This document shows positions 16,748 to 24,167 of a stretch of DNA of 64,000 nucleotides, in pieces (the stretch's first letter is position 1; each line of letters begins with the position of its first letter). The DNA lies in assembly GCA_023657465.1 (NCBI GenBank), contig JAGTJX010000004.1:50053-114052 (forward strand), read 5' to 3'. The notes beneath the pieces are model-generated. The model saw only the letters and a program-made list of their open reading frames with translations, had not been told where the DNA came from and did not search any database. Both the position numbers and the translations under genes were made by a program. This DNA is from Lysobacteraceae bacterium. Its GTDB lineage: Bacteria > Bdellovibrionota > UBA1018 > JAGTJX01.

Positions 16748-17259
16748 TGATAGGGACAATGAAGTCGTTATTTCAGTCTGTGAATTTGAAACATGAGCCA
16801 GAGTTATATCTAGGGCCTAGATTATTCGAGGGCGTGCCTGTGGGATCTGTCGTCGGAGTTTCTGGCGATGGAGGACGGGAATGGATTCTAGAGTTTATCA
16901 AGATGAATGAGAATTGTGATGCCGCTTGGCTGGAGGATGTGATGGACGTGTTGCCGACCGCGCTCAAATCACGGAATCTTAACTTAGACCGCATTTCATT
17001 CTTAGAGAGCAATGAGAACTGGAATCAGGCATTAGGACATGTCTTGAGATCGGATCATTTCGATTTGATTGTTCTGCCACTGGAATGGGTGAATGACCTA
17101 AAGGATCGTAAGGCTTGGTCTAGGTTCTTGGGGTGGGTAAAAGGGACAGGGATTACTGTGTTTCTGGTGTCGGAGTATCCCGAGAAGTCAGCCTCAGTTC
17201 CAATGCAGATTCATACGTGGTTCAAAGAGAAGCGGATGGTCGCCAGCAGACTGAGATAA
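16744..17259 (+). CDS. ImuA/RecA-like protein in the SOS operon
   Basis: 171 residues, co-translated with lexA. The pattern LGPRLFEGVPVGSVVGVSGDGGREWILEFI, then ...AAWLEDVMDVLPTALKSRNLNLDRISFLE and HFDLIVLPLEWV follows the RecA/ImuA core, with a degenerate P-loop (SGDGGREW instead of GxxGxGKT). It therefore probably does not hydrolyse ATP normally. ImuA usually accompanies imuB and dnaE2 in SOS mutagenesis cassettes. Neither follows here; a decayed gene comes next instead. Assignment rests on fold pattern and context, so moderate. Confidence 0.6.
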   Translation: MMIGTMKSLFQSVNLKHEPELYLGPRLFEGVPVGSVVGVSGDGGREWILEFIKMNENCDAAWLEDVMDVLPTALKSRNLNLDRISFLESNENWNQALGHVLRSDHFDLIVLPLEWVNDLKDRKAWSRFLGWVKGTGITVFLVSEYPEKSASVPMQIHTWFKEKRMVASRLR

Positions 17260-17330
17260 ACAAGCCATATGTAATAAATATCAGGTGAGTTGTGATTTGG
17301 TTCTGCCCAGCATATTTGAGTCGCGTTGGT

Positions 17331-18058
17331 ATGGGGATACTGATTTCAGCATTATTTTTTTAATTCCATCGCTAGTTTCGGCGCAGTCATGGGATTTTAC
17401 TCCTTCAGACTATCAGGCATTGGTTACTAGCGGTGGAACACTCCGTTTTGAGAAGGATAGCGATTGGTTTCCAATCCCTCTTCAAGAGAATCTTCTGACA
17501 GTGCTCAAGCATGTCTTAGATCCTTCGCTCACACCCTCTAGTACTGCTGGAGTGAATGTTAAAGATTTTTATCACGGTCATTGGGCATGTGAAAAATCTG
17601 ATACGCTCAAACCACTTCTCTTTGGTGAGAGTAATATTTTTCAATTACAGGATCCGTTCTTTCTTAAGCATGGTTAAAACTGGTGGACTTCTGTGACTGA
17701 AGAGAATCTCAAACAATATACAGAAGCAGTCGTTGAGACAGAGTCTTATTACAGTGAAATTGCGAAGAGAGTTCTTAGTGAAAAGCTGTGCGAGAAGATG
17801 GTGGTTATTTATCATACGTTTGAAGCTTCAGGACCTTCAAGGTTAATGCCGGGTGATGCGAGAAGGAATTTTATTGTCCCGTTTGGTAAGGCACCTATTC
17901 ACTTTCAGACTAGAGATATTAACTCGGCCAGTGGTTGGGAAGAAGATCACACGGAGGTATTTCAGTTCTCATTCTTAATTGATGAGAACGGAGTTGTGCA
18001 TGCGAGCACGGGATCGACGAGTGAACTTTCGCGTGTTACTGGGCGGCCTGAGAACTAG
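17331..18058 (+). pseudogene. broken secreted-protein gene: 1-nt frameshift in a T run plus in-frame TAA
   Basis: The ORF track gives two pieces (17285-17677 and 17693-18058). They are one frame interrupted by TAA at 17675. From ATG 17331 the reading MGILISALFF joins LIPSLVSAQSWDF only if the T run at 17355-17361 (seven T) had one more base; that yields a normal signal peptide. So one deletion and one nonsense mutation break a protein of about 240 residues. The mature part has Trp-rich stretches (HGHWACE, NWWTSV) and no family I know. The end overlaps the convergent 85-residue gene by 23 nt. Confidence 0.7.
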
Positions 18059-18293
18059 GCTTTTTGTTTTTCATCAAGAGTGCGTAGATCACAGCACCCA
18101 CAACTATACCTACGCCACCGCCTGCGAGCATGGCCTTCTTATAGACATCTAGACTCCAGTCTACAGCGGGTCTGCAATTCACCAGCATGTTCACTGGTGG
18201 AGCGAAGTACCAGCCAATGATCTGAGGTGAGAACCATGCGAAGAGTGCAATTCCTGCTAGAGCGCTAAAGAATAGTGTGCGAAGGAGTTTCAT
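18036..18293 (-). CDS. small membrane protein
   Basis: 85 residues with two hydrophobic helices (residues 5-28 and 53-73) joined by a loop with one Cys, and a basic tail (KNKKPSS). The N-terminus MKLLRTLFFSALAGIALFAWF could be a signal anchor. No family is recognised. It is downstream of the frameshifted outer-membrane gene on the same strand, separated from its stop by 17 nt. Confidence 0.5.
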   Translation of the reverse strand: MKLLRTLFFSALAGIALFAWFSPQIIGWYFAPPVNMLVNCRPAVDWSLDVYKKAMLAGGGVGIVVGAVIYALLMKNKKPSSQAAQ

Positions 18294-18310
18294 ATGCGCT
18301 CAATATACCA

Positions 18311-18987
18311 TTAAAAGTTTACGACTGTACTACCCGAGATGAGGGGATAGACAGGATAAGTGCTTGCAGTAGGGTAGTAGTGCACACCAATTCGGAAACC
18401 TCCCCAATAATGACTTAGGCCTACGCCAAACATTCGGTAGTCAATATCGTAAGTCACGCCTGCAGCGAGCACATTACCTGCACAGTTTTTTTCTTACTTT
18501 GGTATGACCAGGCGAGATCACTACCCACTTGAGTGCCGCGAAGCAAACTTGAAGTAGTCACTCCCCCGTAGTTCACCGTGATGTTGGTGAAGTTCACATT
18601 GCCGCCTAGAATCCAAGCGAATGAATCAGAAAGACCATATGCAGTTGTTAGTCCAGGGCTTACGATCATGATCTGTTGAGACCCTTGGGTATAGTAAGTC
18701 CAGCCTCCTATCAGGCCAGCGGCGAATCCTGAAACATCTATCAATTGAAACTTCACTTGAGCATTGTACTGCATATAGAAGTTGCGAAGTACATCTGTAC
18801 TGATTTCCATGAAGTCCGTTATACCGATCGCAACACTAGAGCCAAAAATAATATTGCCACCAGGCATCGTGTAAGGACTGGGTTGCATGTGTGTGTAGGA
18901 GAAGATGGGATTAGCTACGGACTTTGATCCTGCGTGAAGTGGAGTGGTGGTCAAGAAGAGTGAAAGTAGAGCAAAAAAGGATTTCAT
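18311..18987 (-). pseudogene. outer-membrane beta-barrel-like protein with a -1 frameshift in an A run
   Basis: The ORF track stops at 18454, but the reading frame continues if the seven-A run near 18480-18486 is read with a -1 shift, or had eight A. The continuation GNVLAAGVTYDIDYRMFGVGLSHYWGGFRIGVHYY...STVVNF ends in Phe, the hallmark of an outer-membrane barrel. The N-terminus is a signal peptide (MKSFFALLSLFLTTTPLHAG). Alternating polar/hydrophobic strands fill the rest. The full length would be about 225 residues. A single base loss, phase variation by slippage, or programmed -1 frameshifting at A-AAA-AAA are all possible. Confidence 0.68.
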
Positions 18988-19061
18988 AGTGAGAGGGTAT
19001 CATATTTGCTGGGCAGATTTTACCGATAGAACACAAAATTGTTTAATAGCAATATATACTG

Positions 19062-20357
19062 GTGAAGCGTCTCATTTTCTTTCTGCTATTGAACTCAGTC
19101 GTACAAGCAGATGAAATCACCAATTAATCTCAGTTGAGAGGCTTTCTACAAAAGAATTCCTCCTGCAAACTTGAAGATGTTCTAAGTGAGCTTGATCCGG
19201 CGATCCGTTCATTTTTTTTGTTGGTTTATGACTCTAGAAGTCCGATTGGAGCAAGTTTAGATCATCCTCGGATTATTCTCTCGAACGCAGATGCTTCATT
19301 CATCTTAGCTTTTGGAGGAGATCGGAGCATGCATTACGGTGAAACGTTAGAAATTATTGATTTTAATGCGAGCAACAAAAAATTTGAGTTTAGAAAGATA
19401 GAATTCGGAGGAAACAAAGTATCGATCGATGATCATCCTTCAACCTGTGTAGCTTGTCATGGCAATGTACAGTCAGGTAGTTCGCGACTTAAACCTAATT
19501 GGGATTGATACCCAGACTGGGTAGGTGTTTTAGGAAGTTCGCATAATAATTTTCTGATGCAGAAGTTTGGAGTCGAAGGACGTACGAAGCATGATGGTGG
19601 GACCTCGGGAGTTCCTGATCTTGAATTTGAGATTAATGCTTTTAATAAGTTAAAGGCATTGTCTCTCAATACTTCAAGTAGGTATTCGTCTCTAACAAAT
19701 TTAAAAGAAACTTCATTTCATAAATTGGCTTCATATTCTGCGGCTTTCACAAATTTACTTTGGCAGAGAAATACCGAGAGCCTTATTGGAGAAGTTCATT
19801 CCAGAGCGAGTCAGTTGTTTCTTAAAAATCCTCAACTCTACCAGGTTCAGAGGTCTGCTGTGATCCAAATTCTAGAAAATGAAATGCCTCAGTCCAGAGC
19901 ACTCAACCATCTAAAAACGAATGAGTAAGTGGAATATCATAATCAGATTAAACGATTTTATAAATTGAAGAGGGATCGACATGCAAAAGTCATTTCAAAA
20001 TGGGGAACTCAAAAAGATAAAGAGATCGCAAGTAAGCTCAAAGTATCTGAGGAAAAATAATATTCAGGTCGTACTTACGATGGGCCATTCATTGTAAGTT
20101 TTGGCACAGAATCTAGTAATGTAGTGCCGTTATTTCATCTGAAGCGATCACTTGAGGTGTTCGGTGTCGATAGCTCAACACTGTCGATTGCTTTCGGATC
20201 ACATAACTACGATATTGCTGTGCCGACTCTTGCAGGAGATTTTTCTAAAGATTTTACCAACATTTTTATGTCGAGCATCAAGTCTGACGGCCCAATTAAA
20301 TCGTTTGATGAAATAAAGTTCAAAAGCTGTGCAGCTCGAATCAGTCCCAGGGAGTAA
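19062..20357 (+). pseudogene. periplasmic CxxCH (heme-type) protein frame with four in-frame stop codons
   Basis: The three track ORFs 19134, 19557 and 20124 are one frame. From GTG 19062 (signal peptide KRLIFFLLLNSVVQADE) the frame is interrupted by TAA 19125, TGA 19506, TAA 19926 and TAA 20058, with no frameshift over 432 codons. The protein has STCVACHGN, a CxxCH heme-attachment motif, followed by PNWD-stop-YPDWVG. Three of the four stops could come from CAA by one transition. The original product was probably a secreted protein with a cytochrome-c-like motif; its exact family is not known to me. Confidence 0.75.
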
Positions 20358-20387
20358 TGAAATGGCGGCCGCCGAGCAATACTGACC

Positions 20388-20535
20388 GAACCAAAGACAG
20401 TCGTTCGTGAATACGTATATTCACTCTGGGAACGACAGTTTGGGAGAGCGTATAAACTCTCATTGGTAGGTTCATTGAAAATTAAAATCTAATCAATCCC
20501 CTAAGGCCAGGTGGCGTGCCTTGGGGGATTTTCTA
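20388..20535 (+). ncRNA. candidate structured small RNA ending in a rho-independent terminator
   Basis: No ORF covers this stretch. An outer stem GAACC (20388-20392)/GGTTC (20469-20473) would enclose a long hairpin and a short one. The long hairpin has GTCGTTC (20400)/GAACGAC (20430) continued by GTGAATA/TATTCAC with loop CGTA and a 5-nt bulge. The short one is GAGAG/CTCTC (20444-20461). A strong terminator follows 20 nt later. The shape is that of a three-way junction. It could be an sRNA, or a leader of the 56-residue ORF at 20576. I match it to no known RNA family. Confidence 0.4.
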
Positions 20536-20536
20536 T
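20495..20536 (+). terminator. strong rho-independent terminator
   Basis: A 13-bp stem, AATCCCCTAAGGC (20495-20507) with GCCTTGGGGGATT (20518-20530), one G:T pair, a 10-nt loop and a TTCT tail. It ends the candidate RNA before the small ORF at 20576. Confidence 0.85.
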
Positions 20537-20575
20537 CACTATTCAAAATATAAAAAACAACGAAAGGACTAAACT

Positions 20576-20746
20576 ATGAACATTTCAAATTTGATCAACC
20601 GACACATTTGGTTTGGGATAGCTCTAGGCTGGAGCGGAACCCTTGTAGATGCGACATCACAACTCATGCACGGAGCGTCTAAGCAGCGCATGATGAGCCT
20701 AGGTAAATGGAACCGAGCGCTTTTAGGTCAAAAACAGGGCAGATAG
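20576..20746 (+). CDS. small ORF, 56 residues
   Basis: It is too short for the ORF track. ATG 20576 has a good GAAAGGA ribosome-binding site 7 nt upstream and the frame runs to TAG at 20744. The product (MNISNLINRHIWFGIALGWSG..., ending LLGQKQGR) is basic with one amphipathic or weakly hydrophobic helix. No family is recognised. It follows a terminator and precedes the HigB-like toxin promoter, so it would be a one-gene unit. Confidence 0.5.
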   Translation: MNISNLINRHIWFGIALGWSGTLVDATSQLMHGASKQRMMSLGKWNRALLGQKQGR

Positions 20747-20765
20747 CCTGTATTCTTTTTTTGTC

Positions 20766-20794
20766 TTGATACATGACAAAATATGACATATTAT
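20766..20794 (+). promoter_or_regulatory. promoter of the HigBA-like module
   Basis: TTGATA (20766-20771), a 17-bp spacer and TATTAT (20789-20794). The toxin ATG at 20801 is 6 nt past the -10 box, so the mRNA could be leaderless. TTGTC...GACAA symmetry around the -35 may be the antitoxin operator. Confidence 0.6.
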
Positions 20795-20800
20795 CAAACT

Positions 20801-21069
20801 ATGACCTGGACGGTTAAAACCAAGAAGAAGGCTGTAAAGAGTCTAAGTAAATTGCCCAAGAGCATTCGGGAATTACTTCAGATTCTAATCGCCGACATCA
20901 TGGAAAGGGTCCAGTTCGAGGCGATTGGCCTAACTATTCAAAACTAACTGATGGATCTCATCACTGCCATTTGAATTATAGCTACGTTGCCGTTTGGATA
21001 GTTGTAGATAACGAAGTTAAAATTGTGGAGGTGACATATGTCGGTAGCCGTGAAAACGCGCCTTATTGA
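20801..21069 (+). pseudogene. RelE/HigB-like toxin inactivated by a 1-nt frameshift
   Basis: The first part (MTWTVKTKKKAVKSLSKLPKSIRELLQILIADIME) and the second part (GPVRGDWPNYSKLTDGSHHCHLNYSYVAVWIVVDNEVKIVEVTYVGSRENAPY) together make a complete RelE-superfamily toxin of about 89 residues, but they are in different frames. One A is missing in GGAAAGGG near 20903-20908; with GAA AAG GGT the frame is restored. As written, translation ends at the TAA at about 20944 after 47 codons. The promoter and start are intact. The antitoxin start lies 32 nt inside its 3' end. Confidence 0.85.
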
Positions 21070-21403
21070 GGTTGCGATTAAAAGTGGAACGAAGAGAAAG
21101 CTTTTTCTTGTGACCCAGGAAAAGGCGGATGCCATTGAGACTTTGCTTCAAAGCGTGCCAGACGATGAGTTGGTTGACATGACGGACGTCTTCCCAGATT
21201 TGAAAGATCCTGAAAAGCTACCCTCCATTACGTTTCGTGGGATTCGTGCGAAGACAGGCCTCACTCAGGCTGAAGTAGCTGAACGACTGGGGATTACCCA
21301 GGCTGAGGTCTCCAAAATCGAAGGTGGAAAACGCTCCATCGGTAAAGCACTAGCCAAGAAAATCGAGAAAGAATTCAAAATTGATTACCGCAGGTTTCTA
21401 TAA
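21038..21403 (+). CDS. HigA-like Xre-family antitoxin
   Basis: 121 residues, intact, ATG 21038 with a GGAGGTGA ribosome-binding site. The C-terminal half holds a helix-turn-helix of the Xre/Cro type (TGLTQAEVAERLGITQAEVSKIEGGKRSIGKALAKKI, residues 72-108). The N-terminal half is the toxin-binding part. It would neutralise the RelE/HigB-like protein encoded just upstream and repress the operon. The toxin is frameshifted, so this is an antitoxin without a working partner here. Confidence 0.88.
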   Translation: MSVAVKTRLIEVAIKSGTKRKLFLVTQEKADAIETLLQSVPDDELVDMTDVFPDLKDPEKLPSITFRGIRAKTGLTQAEVAERLGITQAEVSKIEGGKRSIGKALAKKIEKEFKIDYRRFL

Positions 21404-21426
21404 GAAATAGGCAGTACCTAAAAACA

Positions 21427-21465
21427 CAAAACCCCTGTCCTGCGATTGCGAGAACAAGGGTTTTG
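21427..21465. terminator. bidirectional terminator between the TA module and the convergent secreted-protein gene
   Basis: A 12-bp stem CAAAACCCCTGT/ACAAGGGTTTTG with one mismatch and a 15-nt loop. T-rich stretches follow on both strands. Confidence 0.75.
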
Positions 21466-21511
21466 TTGAATTTTAGTCTTTTGCTTTTTAGAGCATCAAA
21501 AGGCTACAAAA

Positions 21512-22060
21512 CTAGTAACAGGTGAGTGTGACGAGTCGATAAGAACTAGCGCGCGCATTATTTAAGTTACCCTGTTCATCTACTAAAACAGTATCTTCAA
21601 GTGACTTATTTCGACGAGCGCTATCATCAAGATAAGATGAAAAACCAAGATATTTGCAGACCCCTTGAAAATCTTGATTTTGCCAAGCCGCAAAAGGCAA
21701 TCCAACTTCTTTGTGAATCGGCTGTGGGATGACGGTAAAGCCGGGATCTGAGGGTGGCGTGAGAGATCCAGAACACCATATCTCAACAATAGGATTGTGC
21801 TTTGGATTGGATATAGTAATGCCGTCAAAATTGACCTGAACAACATCTACGACTTCCTTAGAGCGTCTGGCGCTGTCAAAAATATAATTCTGGTAACCTA
21901 ACGCCTTACAAACGCCATCAATCTCGGTTGGATTTCCAGCCGAAAATGGAATGCCTAAACTTGGGTGCACTGGATTCTGTAACTTAACGATCTGATCCTC
22001 CGCAAGCGCAAGAGAGTGTGATGATCCAAAAAGCACTATCGCAATACATAGCCTTTTCAT
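21512..22060 (-). CDS. secreted protein with two tandem copies of a Cys-containing domain
   Basis: The start is ATG 22060 (CGGAG RBS) rather than the track start 22153, giving 182 residues with a signal peptide (MKRLCIAIVLFGSSHSLALAED). The mature protein is two repeats of about 70 residues (roughly 29-97 and 112-182). Each has VHPSLGIPF/IHKEVGLPF, VCKALGYQNYIFDSARR/VCKYLGFSSYLDDSARR, and a terminal Cys (C96, C181). C51/C96 and C135/C181 could form one disulfide per repeat. No known family is recognised. It lies inside the decayed region but is intact. Confidence 0.72.
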   Translation of the reverse strand: MKRLCIAIVLFGSSHSLALAEDQIVKLQNPVHPSLGIPFSAGNPTEIDGVCKALGYQNYIFDSARRSKEVVDVVQVNFDGITISNPKHNPIVEIWCSGSLTPPSDPGFTVIPQPIHKEVGLPFAAWQNQDFQGVCKYLGFSSYLDDSARRNKSLEDTVLVDEQGNLNNARASSYRLVTLTCY

Positions 22061-22424
22061 TTTTTCTCCGTTCATCAATCCAATGTTTCCCACGCTAACC
22101 GTGAGATGAAACTCTTTGCAAATCCGCCCATACCTTTCGTGAGTCTCGTTCAAAAGACAAGGATATCGTAAAGCTAACTAAAGCAAGAGCAGTACCAGAT
22201 TAGCTGCAATTAAATCAAGTATATTGAATGTGAGGCTGTCGTTATAGCGAATGCTGTCGAGCTTTTAAAAATCTGTCTAAAAGTATTGCAGCGAGAAACG
22301 AGTTGACTCACAAATAAAGTAACCGAAGGACTGATAAAAACGAGGCCGTGAATGGCAGGGAAAGAAAGTAGTGCCTCGATGACTCAGGATCAGGTAACCC
22401 AAAATCATTAATAACCAACAATGA
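22061..22424. other. non-coding stretch upstream of the transposase
   Basis: No supported gene in this 364-bp stretch. It has a CGAGGC...GCCTCG inverted repeat near 22344-22381 and a TTGACT-like -35 near 22312. It probably includes the promoter and left end of the insertion element, but I cannot place a terminal inverted repeat or target duplication. Confidence 0.4.
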
Positions 22425-22448
22425 CACTCCGTTAGAGCGGAGTTTTTT
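22425..22448 (+). terminator. terminator just before the transposase RBS
   Basis: ACTCCG, loop TTAGAG, CGGAGT followed by six T, ending immediately before the GGGAGGAG ribosome-binding site. Such a hairpin could block read-through into the transposase. Confidence 0.7.
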
Positions 22449-22463
22449 GGGAGGAGCCTAATT

Positions 22464-23375
22464 ATGAGTCTCGAGGCAAGACGTGAGTATCTCAGAGCGA
22501 TCCGGGTGCGCTACCGGAATTCGACGAGGTACGAGAAAAAATTGATTCTGAATGAATTCTGCATGGTGTGCGGGTACTCGAGGAAATACTCCATTAGGAT
22601 TCTAAACGGAGAAGCGGAGCCTGGGGGATCCAAGGCTGGCAGGAAGTCAAAATACGGCCCAGGGTTTTGCAAACAGCTCTATGAGCTGTGGCTGCCTTAT
22701 TACAAGGATCCTGGTTGTACCGAGGAGATCAGAAAACTGTTACTAGAAGTCAGTCCTGCAACCATAGACCGTTTGTTACGCCCTATTCGTAGAGGAGAAG
22801 GACTTAAGGGGCTATCTGCTACCAGAAGGAGCTCTTGGGTCAAAAGCAGGATTCCCATTGAATTACTCCATGAGAAGGTGACAGAGCCTGGGTTCATCGA
22901 AGCAGATACGGTTGCTCATTGTGGAAATTCCCTCTTTGGAGAATACGTATTTAGCCTCACGATGACGGATCTGTTTTCTGGCTGGACGGAGAATCGGGCC
23001 TGTATGGGGAAGGGAGCAAATGCCGTGCTATCGAAGATTAGGAGTATTGAAAGAACATTACCGTTTCCAATGAAAGGATTTGCAAGTGATAACGGGACTG
23101 AGTTTTTAAATGCCGATGTTTTTCATTATTTTAATCGCAGGAAGAAAGATGCTGTAAAATTCGTCAGGAGAAGACCCTACAAAAAGAACGATGCGGCACA
23201 CGTGGAACAAAAAAATCACACAACAGTGAGGCAGCTCTTTGGATACGAAAGGCTTGAGGACGAAGCATTCGTAGACATCATGAACGAGATCTATCTTGCG
23301 TTACTAGAATCCGCTTCTGAATTACTTCGCAAAATGGTGGCCTCAACAGGAATCGAACCTGTAACAATTCTTTAG
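22464..23375 (+). mobile_element. 3'-truncated rve-type DDE transposase fused into tRNA-Arg
   Basis: A helix-turn-helix N-terminus (RYEKKLILNEFCMVCGYSRKYSIRILNG) is followed by an integrase-like core with D148 (IEADTVAHCG), D209 (FASDNGTEF) and E248 (AAHVEQKN). The type is similar to IS481/ISNCY transposases. After about residue 277 the sequence stops resembling the family, and the last residues (MVASTGIEPVTIL) are read from the tRNA-Arg gene on the other strand. So the 3' part of the element is lost; the protein is probably inactive. It has a strong RBS. Confidence 0.82.
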
Positions 23376-23409
23376 GAAAGAACCGTTATATCCATTTAAC
23401 TATGAGGCC
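23335..23409 (-). tRNA. tRNA-Arg (anticodon CCT)
   Basis: 75 nt including an encoded CCA. The acceptor stem GGCCTCA/TGAGGCC, D arm GTTA...TAAC, anticodon stem GTTCT/AGAAT (one G:T) with loop TTCCTAA (CCT), and T arm ACAGG-TTCGATT-CCTGT all pair. It reads AGG codons. Its 3' end faces the decayed region and abuts the truncated transposase, a typical position for integrated elements. Confidence 0.95.
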
Positions 23410-23494
23410 GCGTATCTGCAGGACATTAGCATTCTTGATATTTTAAATAAAGTGCTTGAGTGCGCAATGCGGCTAAGGCTATTAACGCGCGTGT

Positions 23495-24167
23495 ATGTGG
23501 GGGCTCATTCAATTATTAGTGGTTATAAATCTAGCTTATTCTTCTAGTGAGTTAGAGAGTACTGCAGAGTATTGCGGGAATTTGGCTAGTAAAAGCACTA
23601 TCGAAATCAGAAAAGTAACCCATAGTGAGAAGGAATACCAAATTCATGAATATGGTAAGCTTTTGCCACTGCTCACTGTGCCTGTAGTTGAAACGACGAG
23701 TTTCATCACTCAAGCTTCTCGGTGGTATGCAAGAGATTCTATTCAACTAGCAGCAGATGCAAACTTTGAGTGGATTGTTTCTGAACTCAAAAAACAAAAA
23801 TCAAAACTAGCTACTGTGAAAGATACTGCCGAGAGAAAACTGAGAACCGCTTGCTTGGTGAAATGCTTTACAAGCAATTGGATCGAATATGACGACCAAC
23901 TACTCGATGAAGTCTATGATTACGATATTGAGTCTATTGCAAAAAAAGTGGGCTACGACTTAGGATACCGAGCTAGTAATATATTGTTTGAACGAAAAGG
24001 TGTTTGCACGCAGTTCTCTGTAGCTGCAACAAAGTTACTTTTCCGATTGGGAGTCCATTCTCAACCAGCGTTTGGGGACAGGCATGCTTTCAATGGAATA
24101 AAAGCGGGAAATGATCGACTTATTTTTTGAACCTCAAAATGAGTCTTGTGAGTTTATGAAGCGCTAG
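23495..24167 (+). pseudogene. transglutaminase-like secreted protein, frameshifted near the C-terminus
   Basis: The track ORF (211 residues) begins with a signal-like segment (MWGLIQLLVVINLAYSSS). The C-terminal part has GVCTQFSVAATKLLFRLG and DRHAFNGIK, the Cys and His of transglutaminase-like proteases. The frame ends abruptly at TGA 24128. Shifting in the six-T run at 24123-24128 gives EPQNESCEFMKR before TAG at 24165, a plausible natural end with the expected EP/Q segment. So an extra T probably truncates it by about a dozen residues; it may still be partly functional. It would overlap the carB stop. Confidence 0.5.

Noticed and set aside
13272-20357. Stop-codon reassignment (TAA as Gln) to explain the in-frame stops
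   Set aside because: Core genes throughout the window end at TAA and TGA in the expected places, and nearby genes also carry frameshifts, so ordinary decay explains it better.
20361-20395. Weak resemblance of AAATGGCGGCC...GAACC to the tRNA-Arg 3' end (possible attL)
   Set aside because: Only scattered matches and no continuous block of 12 or more bases.
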